A DNA stretch of 13,336 nucleotides from Candidatus Didemnitutus sp. (GTDB lineage Bacteria; Verrucomicrobiota; Verrucomicrobiia; Opitutales; Opitutaceae). The stretch lies in NCBI GenBank assembly GCA_030682505.1, contig JAUXOH010000294.1, positions 1 to 13,336 of the forward strand. Reading direction: 5' to 3'. Shown one piece after another: positions 1-7,057 of the stretch (positions are counted from its first letter, which is position 1; each line of letters starts with the position of its first letter). Under the pieces are notes generated by a model. It worked only from the letters and a program-made list of their open reading frames with translations. It made no database searches and had not been told where the DNA came from. The position numbers were made by a program, and so were the translations under genes.

Positions 1-9
1 CGACGCCGC

Positions 10-1389
10 TTACCCGAACATCAGGTTGCAGATGATGACCGAGGCGACCACGCCGATGAAGTCGGCGAACAACCCGGCCGGCACGGCGTGCCGCGTGCGG
101 CGGATCGCCACCGAGCCGAAATACACGGCGATCACATAGAAGGTGGTCTCCGTGCTGCCGAAGATGGTTCCCGCCATGATGGAGGTGAGGGAATCCGGTC
201 CGAGACGCCCGACCAGCTCCGCGAAGATCCCCATCGTCGCGCTGCCGCTCAACGGCCGCACCAGCACCATGGGCAGCAGGTCGGGCGGGAAGCCGAGCGG
301 GGTCAGCAGCGGGGCCAGCGCGCTCTTGAGCGCCTCGATGCCACCGGCGCCGCGGAACATCCCGATGGCGACCAAGATCGCGACGAGGAAGGGGATGATG
401 CGGAGCGCGATCTGGAAGCCGTCCTTCGCGCCGTCGACAAACTCCTCGTAGACCTTCACCCCGCGCAGGGCGGCATAGAGCGGGAAAAACAAAAGCAGGC
501 AGGGCACCGCCAACAACGACAGCGTGCCGATCGCCCGCAGGGCGAGGTTCAGGGAAGAGCTGTCTGCCGCGGCGGGTTGGGCCACTGATTCCGGAAAGAT
601 TGCCTGGTGGACGGCGGCGGTGGCTTCGCGGTAGCCGGACGGGGCCACCACCATCCACAGGTAGAGGGCGGCAAAAATCCCAAGGAATACCCAGAGCACC
701 ACCCGGCCCCGCGTGCTCATCGGAGCAGGCTCCACGAGGGTGGGCACGGCGATCTCCGCCGGGACTCCGGCCGCCGCGGGCTGGTCCGCCAGCTGCGGGT
801 CGATGCGAAAAGTTTTCCAGCCCTGCATCCACTTCACCGCGGTCACGCCGGCGATCGTGGAACAGAGTGTGGCGAGCAGCGCCGTGCCGACGATGACAGT
901 CGGGTCGCGCGAACCCGCCGCCGCCATGATGGCGATGGCGGTCGTGGGGAGGAACTGGATGCTGCTCGTGTTGATGGCGAGGAAGGTGCACATGGCGTTC
1001 GTCGCCGTGCCGGGCACCCGGTTGAGTGACTCAAGGTCGCGCATGGCGCGCAGACCGAGCGGCGTGGCGGCATTGGCCAGACCGAGCATGTTGGCCGCCA
1101 TGTTCATGACCATGGCACCCATCGCAGGATGGTTTTCCGGGACTTCCGGGAACAACCAGCGCATCGGCGCGCGCAGGGCGCGGGCGAGCTGCTGCACGAG
1201 GCCGCTGCATTCGGCCAGCCGCATCACGCCCAACCACAGCGCCATGATGCCCGCCAACGGCAGCGCGATCTTCATCACCGCCGTGTCGGCCATCTGGAAC
1301 GCCCCGGCCGTGACTTCCGGGAGACGCCCGGTCGCCGCGCCCACGAGCACCGCCAGCACCACCAGCCCCAGCCAGATGAAGTTCAGCAT
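10..1389 (-). CDS. Fused SpmA/SpmB-type nucleoside recognition (Gate) domain membrane protein
   Basis: A 459-residue, very hydrophobic integral membrane protein. The N-terminal half resembles SpmA: an early TM segment, then a first Gate domain with the stretch NMAANMLGLANAATPLG at about residues 94-110. The C-terminal half resembles SpmB: TM segments around 290-345, the RPLSGSATMGIFAEL motif, then IMAGTIFGSTETTFYVIAVYFG. In Bacillus the two halves are separate proteins (SpmA, SpmB) needed for spore core dehydration; single-chain fusions occur in many non-sporulating Gram-negative bacteria, where the substrate is unknown. The family is often labelled 'nucleoside recognition domain', but transport of nucleosides is not established. 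The start is the ATG at 1389, 112 bp from a divergent channel gene; no Shine-Dalgarno is visible (the 20 bases upstream include ATTAAT). The stop TAA lies 10 bp from the window edge, so no terminator can be assessed. The family call is firm, the function open. Confidence 0.88.
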   Translation of the reverse strand: MLNFIWLGLVVLAVLVGAATGRLPEVTAGAFQMADTAVMKIALPLAGIMALWLGVMRLAECSGLVQQLARALRAPMRWLFPEVPENHPAMGAMVMNMAANMLGLANAATPLGLRAMRDLESLNRVPGTATNAMCTFLAINTSSIQFLPTTAIAIMAAAGSRDPTVIVGTALLATLCSTIAGVTAVKWMQGWKTFRIDPQLADQPAAAGVPAEIAVPTLVEPAPMSTRGRVVLWVFLGIFAALYLWMVVAPSGYREATAAVHQAIFPESVAQPAAADSSSLNLALRAIGTLSLLAVPCLLLFFPLYAALRGVKVYEEFVDGAKDGFQIALRIIPFLVAILVAIGMFRGAGGIEALKSALAPLLTPLGFPPDLLPMVLVRPLSGSATMGIFAELVGRLGPDSLTSIMAGTIFGSTETTFYVIAVYFGSVAIRRTRHAVPAGLFADFIGVVASVIICNLMFG

Positions 1390-1451
1390 CGGACGCGATT
1401 AATGCGCGCGGTTTTTTCTGCGGCGAGCACAAAGCTGCCCGCAGGGCTCGG

Positions 1452-1475
1452 GGCCGCGCGGTTGACCGCGCGGCC
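1452..1475. repeat. Perfect 10-bp GC palindrome in the divergent intergenic region
   Basis: Arms GGCCGCGCGG (1452-1461) and CCGCGCGGCC (1466-1475) are perfectly complementary around a TTGA spacer. It sits 26 bp before the channel gene ATG and 62 bp beyond the start of the divergent spmAB-like gene. Neither side has a T-run, so it does not read as an intrinsic terminator on either strand. A second, imperfect stem-loop lies next to it (CTGCGG 1418-1423 with CCGCAG 1439-1444). It could be a 5'UTR hairpin of the channel gene or an operator; the sequence does not decide between them. Confidence 0.55.
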
Positions 1476-1501
1476 GAAACCGGCAGGCTCCACCCAACCC
1501 C

Positions 1502-1963
1502 ATGCCCCTCCTTTACGTCAGCCTGACCTGCGCACTCCTGGTCGTCGGCACCACGGTGCTGCACTACGAAGTCCTGCGCGGGCTGAACTTCGCGCTGCCG
1601 GCCCTGCGCATCCCGAACCGTTCCAAGCTGATCGTCGTGATCCTGGCCGCGTTCCTCGCCCACGCCGTCGAGATCGCCCTGTACGGGTTCGCCTTCTACG
1701 GCCTCGTCGGCTGGCTCGGGGCAGGCTCTCTGGTCGGGACCTCGAGCTTCACGTTGGGACACTGCCTGTACTTTTCCGCCGAATCCTACACCTCGCTCGG
1801 CTTGGGGGATTTTACGCCGATGGGCCCGGTCCGGTTGCTCGCCGGGGTTGAGGCACTCAACGGGCTCCTGCTGATCGGCTGGAGCGTGTCCTTCACCTAC
1901 CTCGCGATGGAGCGTTTTTGGAAGGTGCCCGCGGAGGAAGCCGGGGACGACGATCCGTCGTAA
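1502..1963 (+). CDS. Small potassium-channel-like (ion channel / two-pore domain type) membrane protein
   Basis: A 153-residue membrane protein with hydrophobic segments at about 3-20, 43-70 and 110-135, and a re-entrant pore loop at about 84-106. The pore reads YFSAESYTSLGLGDFTP, where TSLGLGD (97-103) corresponds to the TVGYGD selectivity filter of K+ channels, with the tyrosine position replaced by leucine. The conserved HYE near residue 21-23, the AHAVEI at 53-58 and the WSVSFTYLAMERFW stretch after the last TM fit the small bacterial 'ion channel' family. The cytoplasmic tail is acidic (EEAGDDD) and there is no RCK or other regulatory domain. As a single-pore protein it would need to form a tetramer. 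The start is the ATG at 1502, without a recognisable Shine-Dalgarno. Ion selectivity is inferred from the filter only. Confidence 0.85.
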   Translation: MPLLYVSLTCALLVVGTTVLHYEVLRGLNFALPALRIPNRSKLIVVILAAFLAHAVEIALYGFAFYGLVGWLGAGSLVGTSSFTLGHCLYFSAESYTSLGLGDFTPMGPVRLLAGVEALNGLLLIGWSVSFTYLAMERFWKVPAEEAGDDDPS

Positions 1964-2016
1964 CCGGGCGATTTTTCCGTCTGGCGTCCCGGTTCCGTCC
2001 GGCTTCATCCTGCGCC

Positions 2017-2934
2017 GTGCTTCGTTTCGCGCTCCGCCGCCTGCTCCAGACCGTCCCCGTGATGTTCCTCATCATCACCGCGACGTTCTTCATGGTGCGC
2101 TTTGTGCCGGGCGGCCCGTTCATGACCGAGAAGGCGATCGCCCCGGAGATCATGCGCAACCTCGAGGCGCACTACGGCCTCGATCAACCGCTTTGGAAGC
2201 AATACCTCTCCTACCTCGGCAAGCTCGCGCAGGGCGACCTCGGCCCGTCGTTCCAGAACTCGAACCGCACGGTCAACGAGATCATCGCGGACAAGCTGCC
2301 GGTGTCGCTCGAACTGGGCGGGCTGGCCCTACTGGTCGCGCTGACACTGGGCCTGACCTTCGGCGTGCTCGCGGCAGTGCGGCGCAACAGCGTGGTCGAT
2401 TACCTCTGCAGCTCGGTCGGCATGATCGGGGTGTGCGTGCCGACCTTCGTGATGGGACCGGTGCTGGTGCTCTTCTTCGGCATTTACCTCGGCTGGTTCA
2501 ACGCCTCGGGCTGGTATGAGTGGAGCGACCGCGTGTTGCCGGCGCTCACGCTCGGCTTTGTCTACGCCGCCTACGTGATGCGGCTCACGCGCGGCGGCAT
2601 GCTCGAGGTGCTGCACCAGGACTACATCCGCACCGCCCGGGCAAAGGGCGCCTCGGAGACGCGCATCATCTTCAAGCACGCGCTGCGCGGGGGCCTGCTG
2701 CCGGTTGTCTCCTTCCTCGGCCCCGCCATCGCGGGCATCCTCACCGGCTCGTTCGTGATCGAGACGATCTTCCAGATCCCCGGGCTCGGCCGCGAGTTTG
2801 TGAACAGCGCCTTCAACCGCGACTACACCTTGGTGCTCGGCACGGTGATTCTCTACGCCAGCCTGATCGTGGGGCTCAACCTCGTCGCCGACATCGTGCA
2901 GGTGTGGCTCAACCCGAAGCTGAAATTCGAATGA
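2017..2934 (+). CDS. oppB: Oligopeptide ABC transporter permease OppB
   Basis: Inner-membrane permease subunit of a peptide importer. From the GTG at 2017 the protein is 305 residues, almost exactly the length of E. coli OppB, and opens with the typical LRFALRRLLQTVPV start; residues 1-35 run into FFMVRFVPGGPF, a hallmark of the family. The ATPase-docking EAA loop is at about 206-222 (TARAKG, then KHALRGG), followed by LPVVSFLGPAIAGILTGSFVIET and the C-terminal FNRDYTLVLGTVILYA. The frame stays open upstream to an ATG at 1918, but that start would overlap the channel gene by 46 bp and add 33 residues of non-membrane, arginine-rich sequence, so I chose the GTG. No Shine-Dalgarno is visible before it. 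Partner OppC is next; OppA and the ATPases OppD/F are not in this window. Confidence 0.92.
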   Translation: MLRFALRRLLQTVPVMFLIITATFFMVRFVPGGPFMTEKAIAPEIMRNLEAHYGLDQPLWKQYLSYLGKLAQGDLGPSFQNSNRTVNEIIADKLPVSLELGGLALLVALTLGLTFGVLAAVRRNSVVDYLCSSVGMIGVCVPTFVMGPVLVLFFGIYLGWFNASGWYEWSDRVLPALTLGFVYAAYVMRLTRGGMLEVLHQDYIRTARAKGASETRIIFKHALRGGLLPVVSFLGPAIAGILTGSFVIETIFQIPGLGREFVNSAFNRDYTLVLGTVILYASLIVGLNLVADIVQVWLNPKLKFE

Positions 2935-2941
2935 GTTGGGC

Positions 2942-3022
2942 CACCACGAAACACCCGAAATACACCAAAATGAACCTGACCCACCAATTCCCCCTTTCGT
3001 GTCTTTGGTGGGTTTCGTGGTG
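2942..3022. repeat. Imperfect inverted repeat (2 x 29 nt) between oppB and oppC
   Basis: The left arm (2942-2970) starts CACCACGAAAC; the reverse complement of the right arm (2994-3022) starts with the same 11 bases. I count 23 of 29 matching positions, around a 23-nt centre. The composition (runs of CACGAAA/CACCAAA) differs sharply from the GC-rich coding sequence on both sides. A shorter relative occurs before surE. It lies after the oppB stop and ends 11 bp before the oppC ATG, so it would be transcribed between the two permease cistrons and could fold into a long stem. It encodes no plausible protein. Confidence 0.75.
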
Positions 3023-3033
3023 ACCATGCCCTG

Positions 3034-3930
3034 ATGCCTTCCGTTCTTCCAACAACCGCCGTCGTCGCCGAGCCCAGAGAGGTCGGTCACTCGCTCGGCG
3101 CGGATGCCTGGCACCGGTTGCGCCGGAACCGGCTCGCGGTCTTTGGCGGGGTCGCGCTGCTCGTGCTCACGGTGCTGTGTCTTTTCGGTCCGTTCTTCCT
3201 CGATGTCTCGTATCAGGATCAGGACCTCGAACTCGGCGCCAGTCCGCCCTCGACGGAACACTGGCTCGGCACCGACACGCTCGGGCGAGACCTGTTCGTG
3301 CGCATGCTCTACGGCGGCCGCATCTCGCTCGGGGTGGGTCTGAGCGCCACGCTCGTTGCGCTGACCATCGGCGTGCTTTACGGCGCCGTGGCGGGCTATG
3401 TCGGCGGCAAGCTCGATGCGGTGATGATGCGCTTCGTCGACATCCTCTACGCGCTGCCGTTCACGATCTTTGTGATCCTGCTCATGGTGATCTTCGGGCG
3501 GAACATCATCTTGCTCTTCGTGGCGATCGGCGCGGTCGAGTGGCTGACCATGGCGCGCATCGTGCGCGGCCAGATCATGTCGCTGAAGAAGATGGAATTC
3601 ATCGAGGCCGCCCGCGCGCTCGGTTATGGCAACCGCCGGATCATCTTCCGGCATCTGATCCCGAACATCCTCGGGCCGATCATTGTTTACACCACGCTGA
3701 CCATCCCCGCGGTGATGCTGCTCGAGGCGTTTCTCAGCTTTCTCGGCCTCGGCGTGCAACCCCCGATGAGTTCGTGGGGCACCCTGATCAAGGACGGCGC
3801 CGAGAAGATGGAGGAGTATTGGTGGCTGCTCGTCTTTCCCGGCGGCGTGTTTTCGCTGACGCTGTTTTCGCTCAACTTCCTCGGTGACGGACTGCGGGAC
3901 GCGCTCGACGTCCGCGCCGCCAAGGACTAA
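3034..3930 (+). CDS. oppC: Oligopeptide ABC transporter permease OppC
   Basis: Second permease subunit of the peptide importer, 298 residues (E. coli OppC is about 300). A cytoplasmic N-terminus with WHRLRRNRLAVFGG precedes the first TM at about 36-55. The periplasmic region carries the family motif LGTDTLGRDLFVRMLYGGRISL from residue 78. The EAA coupling motif is EAARALG at 191-197 followed by RHLIPNILGPIIVY, and the C-terminus has FLSFLGLGVQPPMSSWG and LNFLGDGLRDALD. All are close to the E. coli subunit. The ATG at 3034 follows the inverted repeat and has no Shine-Dalgarno; the gene is 99 bp downstream of oppB and presumably cotranscribed. The peptide-binding protein and ATPases needed for activity must be encoded elsewhere or just outside the window. 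Confidence 0.93.
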   Translation: MPSVLPTTAVVAEPREVGHSLGADAWHRLRRNRLAVFGGVALLVLTVLCLFGPFFLDVSYQDQDLELGASPPSTEHWLGTDTLGRDLFVRMLYGGRISLGVGLSATLVALTIGVLYGAVAGYVGGKLDAVMMRFVDILYALPFTIFVILLMVIFGRNIILLFVAIGAVEWLTMARIVRGQIMSLKKMEFIEAARALGYGNRRIIFRHLIPNILGPIIVYTTLTIPAVMLLEAFLSFLGLGVQPPMSSWGTLIKDGAEKMEEYWWLLVFPGGVFSLTLFSLNFLGDGLRDALDVRAAKD

Positions 3931-3945
3931 CGGTTGCAGCGCGCC

Positions 3946-5703
3946 ATGACCCTCCGACGCTTCCGACCCTACTTCCGGTACCTGCTGGACAACCGCCGCA
4001 CGTTTTTCACGGCGGTGTTCTACGGCTTGATCTATGGCGCCAGCAGCGGTCTCGGTTTGCCCGCGATGGTGAACTACGTTTTCCCGCCGATCTTCGATCA
4101 CACCGGCCCGGAGCTGGCGACCAGCGTGGTGGTCTCGATCGCCTTGGCGATTCCGTTGCTCTTCCTGCTCCGCGGCGTCACCGGCTACCTCAACAGCTAC
4201 TACATCACCCTCACCGGCACGCGGATCCTGGAGGCGGTGCGCCTCGACTACTTCCGCAAGCTCCAGGTGCTGCCCCTCTCGTTCGTCCAGAACCGGCGCA
4301 CGGGCGACCTGATCTCGCGCGGGCTCGCCGACACGGCGCAGTTGCAAAACGCGCTCACCGTGCTCGCGAACGACGGCCTGAAGCAGCCGATGACCCTCGT
4401 GGCCGCGGTGGGCTTTCTGGTCTGGCAGGCCTTCGCCACCGAGGGCGTGTGGCTGGTGTTGGCGTGCCTGGCCACGGTGCCGCTCGCCGTGTTGCCCATC
4501 CGCTATGTCGGTCGCAAGGTCGTGCGCCGCGCCGAACAGATGCAGGCCCAACTCGGCAACGTGACCTCGCAGTTTTCCGAGAACCTCACCGCCGCCCGCG
4601 AGGTGCGCGCCTTCAGCCTCGAGGCCCGCGAAACCAAGCGCTTCAGCGACACCACCAACGCGCTGGTCAACGCGCAGATGAAAATCGTCAAGTATGCGCA
4701 GGCGCTGACGCCGACGATCGAGGTGCTGTCCGCCGTCGGCATTTCGGCCACGTTGGTCTTCGCCTACGGCACCGAGGTGAAACTCGAGACCTTCATCGCC
4801 ATCATCACCGCGCTCTACATGGCCTATGAACCGGTGAAGAAACTCGGCGGGCTCAACAGCGAGCTCAAGCGCGGCGAGGCCTCGCTCGATCGTTTGGAAC
4901 AGGTGTTGCACGAGCCGGTGCGGATCGCCGATCCCGCCACCCCGGTGGTCGTGACCCGGCTGCGCGGGGATCTGGCCTTTGAGAACGTCTCCTTTTCCTA
5001 CGGCGAGAACGGTGAAAGCGCCGCGCTCATCGACATCACGACGCGCATCCCCGCGGGCACAGTCTGCGCCTTGGTGGGTCCGAGTGGCGCGGGGAAGACG
5101 ACCTTTGCGAACCTCGTGCCGCGTTTCTACGAGGTTGACGTCGGCCGCGTGACGCTCGACGGCATCGACGTTCGCGCCCTGCGCCTCGCCGATCTGCGGC
5201 GCAACATCGCCCTCGTCTCGCAGGAGCCCGTGCTCTTCAACGACACCATTTTCAACAACCTCGCCCTCGGCTTCGAGGGCGCCACGCGCGAGGAGGTCAT
5301 CGCCGCCGCGCGCGCCGCCCATGCCGACGAGTTCATCGCCACGCTCCCGCAGGGCTACGACACCGTGGTCGGCGAACGCGGCGCCCTGCTCTCCGGCGGG
5401 CAGAAGCAACGCATCGCCATTGCGCGCGCCTTCCTCCGCAACGCCCCGGTGTTGATTCTCGACGAAGCCACCAGCGCCCTCGACTCCGACAGCGAGGCGG
5501 CGGTGCAGGACGCGCTGCGCCAGCTCGTCGTGGGCAAGACGGTGCTGATCATCGCGCACCGCTTCAGCACGATCCGCGACGCCTCGATGATCCTCGTCTT
5601 CGACAAGGGCCGCATCGTCGCCCAAGGCAACCATGCCACGCTCTACGCCGGCAACGCGCTCTACAAATCGCTCTACGATCTGCAGAATTCGTCCGCCGGT
5701 TGA
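3946..5703 (+). CDS. MsbA-like ABC exporter (fused TM and ATPase domains)
   Basis: A 585-residue half-transporter that would act as a homodimer. Residues 1-310 form a six-TM exporter domain (VLPLSFVQNRRTGDLISRG is the typical coupling region after TM2). The ATPase domain follows: Walker A GPSGAGKT at 378-385, signature LSGGQ at 482-486, Walker B ending in D506 with catalytic E507, D-loop SALD, and switch histidine H538 in IIAHRFSTI. Length and order match MsbA-type lipid flippases (E. coli MsbA, 582 residues), but drug or peptide exporters share the architecture, so the substrate is not proven. The ATG at 3946 is chosen over an in-frame TTG at 3934 because it gives the usual short N-terminus; neither has a Shine-Dalgarno. 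It starts 15 bp after oppC and is followed 15 bp later by an FkbM methyltransferase, which fits a role in envelope glycolipid export. Confidence 0.9.
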   Translation: MTLRRFRPYFRYLLDNRRTFFTAVFYGLIYGASSGLGLPAMVNYVFPPIFDHTGPELATSVVVSIALAIPLLFLLRGVTGYLNSYYITLTGTRILEAVRLDYFRKLQVLPLSFVQNRRTGDLISRGLADTAQLQNALTVLANDGLKQPMTLVAAVGFLVWQAFATEGVWLVLACLATVPLAVLPIRYVGRKVVRRAEQMQAQLGNVTSQFSENLTAAREVRAFSLEARETKRFSDTTNALVNAQMKIVKYAQALTPTIEVLSAVGISATLVFAYGTEVKLETFIAIITALYMAYEPVKKLGGLNSELKRGEASLDRLEQVLHEPVRIADPATPVVVTRLRGDLAFENVSFSYGENGESAALIDITTRIPAGTVCALVGPSGAGKTTFANLVPRFYEVDVGRVTLDGIDVRALRLADLRRNIALVSQEPVLFNDTIFNNLALGFEGATREEVIAAARAAHADEFIATLPQGYDTVVGERGALLSGGQKQRIAIARAFLRNAPVLILDEATSALDSDSEAAVQDALRQLVVGKTVLIIAHRFSTIRDASMILVFDKGRIVAQGNHATLYAGNALYKSLYDLQNSSAG

Positions 5704-5718
5704 GTTTTCATTCGCGTC

Positions 5719-6489
5719 ATGTCCGTCCCCACCAGCGCCCCCGACCCCACGCTCAACGGTGCAAAGCCCGATCTCTGGCTCCAACTGCGGCTGTGCTACC
5801 GCGCCGTGCAGTATCGCTGGCTGAAGGACCGGGCCGAAATCGCCGCCGTGCTGGCCCACGTGCGCCCCGGTTCGCTGGCCATCGACATCGGCGCGCACAA
5901 GGGCGGCTACACCTACTGGCTGGCGCGCGGCGTCGGCCGCTCCGGCAAGGTGATCGCTTTCGAACCGCAACCCCTGCTCGCCCGCAAACTGGCCCGCTGC
6001 GCGGCCGCGGATCGCGTCACCGTCGTCAACGCCGCCGTGTCGGACCGCGACAGCACGTTGCCCCTCAGTGTCCCCGGCGATGGCACCTCCTCTCCCGGTG
6101 CTTCGCTGGAGTCGCCCGCCGCGGCGGGCGGCCGCACGATCCACGTGCCGGTGGTGCCACTCGACCGCTTCCTCGGCGCGCGCACGTTGCCGGTGTCGTT
6201 CATCAAGATCGACGTCGAGGGCCACGAGTTGACGGTGTTGCGCGGCGCCGAAGCTTTGTTGCGCACGGATCACCCGGTGCTGCTCTTCGAGTGCGAGCAA
6301 CGCCACCACCGCGACCGGCCGATCGCGGAGGTCTTTCAATACCTCACCGGACTGGGCTACGCGGGTTGGTTTTTCGACCAGGGCAAACTGCGGCCGATGG
6401 GGGAGTTCGACCCGGCCGTGCACCAGCACGACTTGCACGCCGAGGGCTACGTGAACAATTTTCTGTTCAAACCCACCGGGGGGGAGTGA
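5719..6489 (+). CDS. FkbM-family SAM-dependent methyltransferase
   Basis: A 256-residue soluble protein with the class I methyltransferase fold of the FkbM family. SAM-binding motif I is IDIGAHKGG from residue 55, the acidic residue after the second strand is in FEPQP (E82), and the family's diagnostic stretch FIKIDVEGHE (D165, E167, H169, E170) is followed by VLRGAEALL and LLFECE. FkbM enzymes O-methylate sugars or polyketides, often on surface polysaccharide or glycolipid; the acceptor here is unknown. It lies 15 bp after the MsbA-like exporter and 5 bp before dciA, so the three are probably one operon. A link with the exporter (modifying an exported glycolipid) is inference from position. 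The ATG at 5719 gives a full-length N-terminus; the stop codon region also provides the ribosome binding site of the next gene. Confidence 0.88.
   Translation: MSVPTSAPDPTLNGAKPDLWLQLRLCYRAVQYRWLKDRAEIAAVLAHVRPGSLAIDIGAHKGGYTYWLARGVGRSGKVIAFEPQPLLARKLARCAAADRVTVVNAAVSDRDSTLPLSVPGDGTSSPGASLESPAAAGGRTIHVPVVPLDRFLGARTLPVSFIKIDVEGHELTVLRGAEALLRTDHPVLLFECEQRHHRDRPIAEVFQYLTGLGYAGWFFDQGKLRPMGEFDPAVHQHDLHAEGYVNNFLFKPTGGE
6483..6486 (+). promoter_or_regulatory. Shine-Dalgarno of dciA, inside the end of the FkbM gene
   Basis: GGAG within a run of G, 8 nt before the ATG at 6495 and overlapping the last codons of the methyltransferase gene. This is one of the few clear Shine-Dalgarno sequences in the window. 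It fixes the dciA start and suggests that the two genes are translated from the same mRNA. Confidence 0.65.
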
Positions 6490-6494
6490 GCCCG

Positions 6495-6872
6495 ATGACG
6501 GAACCGAAAGCATTCTCGCGCGAGGTGGAGAACCTCATCGCCGGCCTGCGCGGACTGCCGGAGGACCGGGGGCGTTCGCGGCGGCGCAAAACCGCCGACC
6601 TCGGCGGCATCATCGACGAGCTGCTGGTCAAATACCGGATCAGCCACGACTCGCTGGAACACAGCATCCGCGAAAAATGGCCGGAACTGGTCGGCACGCC
6701 TAACGCGACCTACTCGCACCCCGTCGTGGTCGAGCGCGGGTTGCTCCTCGTGCTGGTGTCGCATGCCGTGGTCCGCAACGAGCTCTTCCACCACCGGAAG
6801 AGCATCCTCGAGAAGCTGCGGAAGCTGCCCGGTTGCGGGTCGATCCGGGGCCTGACCCTGCGTTCGGGGTGA
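6495..6872 (+). CDS. dciA: DciA / DUF721 replicative helicase loader
   Basis: A 125-residue basic protein of the DUF721 (DciA) family. DciA delivers or operates the replicative helicase DnaB in the many bacteria that lack the phage-derived loaders DnaC/DnaI. The conserved core is visible: IREKWPELVG with W62, then TYSHPVVVERGLLLVLVSHAVVRNELFHHRKSILEKL, matching the family pattern of W-x-x-(I/V)-V-G, a strand with 'L-x-V' and 'x-x-E-L' before the final helix. The N-terminus is arginine-rich (RGRSRRRK at 25-32), as expected of a DNA-contacting tail. The ATG at 6495 is backed by the GGAG 8 nt upstream; the frame is open further upstream inside the FkbM gene, but that stretch is only a shadow. 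No terminator is visible after the stop; the 215-bp gap to rpsO follows. Confidence 0.82.
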   Translation: MTEPKAFSREVENLIAGLRGLPEDRGRSRRRKTADLGGIIDELLVKYRISHDSLEHSIREKWPELVGTPNATYSHPVVVERGLLLVLVSHAVVRNELFHHRKSILEKLRKLPGCGSIRGLTLRSG

Positions 6873-6909
6873 GCCAAGGTGTCTCAGGGACGCTCCGGCA
6901 AAAATACGC

Positions 6910-6938
6910 TTGCTCCTGCCCGCCGCGCTTTGGTTAAT
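6910..6938 (+). promoter_or_regulatory. Possible sigma-70-type promoter for rpsO
   Basis: TTGCTC (6910-6915) and GTTAAT (6933-6938) are 17 bp apart, with an A-rich stretch (AAAAATA) just before the -35 that could act as an UP element. Transcription would begin near 6945 and give a leader of about 140 nt for rpsO, placing all the leader hairpins inside the transcript. The -10 lacks the second-position A, so the match is weak. Confidence 0.3.
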
Positions 6939-6952
6939 GGCGGCTTGCGTTA

Positions 6953-7057
6953 GTGGAAGTCTGCTGGTCGCAGACTCCCACCACGGTCAGTCCGGGCAAC
7001 CGGACACTAACGGTGTCGCCGGCCTTCAAAAGCGGGCGACATGGGGCGAAAGCTCCC
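6953..7057 (+). promoter_or_regulatory. Structured 5' leader of rpsO, candidate S15 autoregulatory RNA
   Basis: Several stems lie in a row upstream of the rpsO start. Stem A: GTGG-A-AGTCTGC (6953-6964) pairs with GCAGACT-C-CCAC (6970-6981), with one mismatch. Stem B: GTCCGG (6990-6995) pairs with CCGGAC (7000-7005) around a GCAA tetraloop. Stem B': GACAC (7003-7007) pairs with GTGTC (7013-7017) and shares three bases with stem B, so B and B' exclude each other. Stem C: GGGGC (7043-7047) pairs with GCTCC (7052-7056) around a GAAA tetraloop and contains a G-U pair next to G-C, the kind of step S15 recognises in 16S rRNA and in known mRNA sites. S15 leaders that repress their own translation are known from several phyla, with different folds. 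The assignment here is inference from position and pairing. Confidence 0.45.

Noticed and set aside
1918..2016. Upstream ATG extension of oppB
   Set aside because: It overlaps the end of the channel gene and adds an Arg/Ser-rich stretch absent from OppB proteins; the GTG at 2017 gives the normal length.
2329..6513. A 1394-codon open frame on the minus strand across oppB, oppC, the exporter and the FkbM gene
   Set aside because: It is antisense to four well-recognised genes and crosses the inverted repeat. Its product is a low-complexity, His/Arg/Glu/Ala-rich sequence without any domain. It arises because GC-rich coding strands rarely contain TTA, CTA or TCA in that frame.
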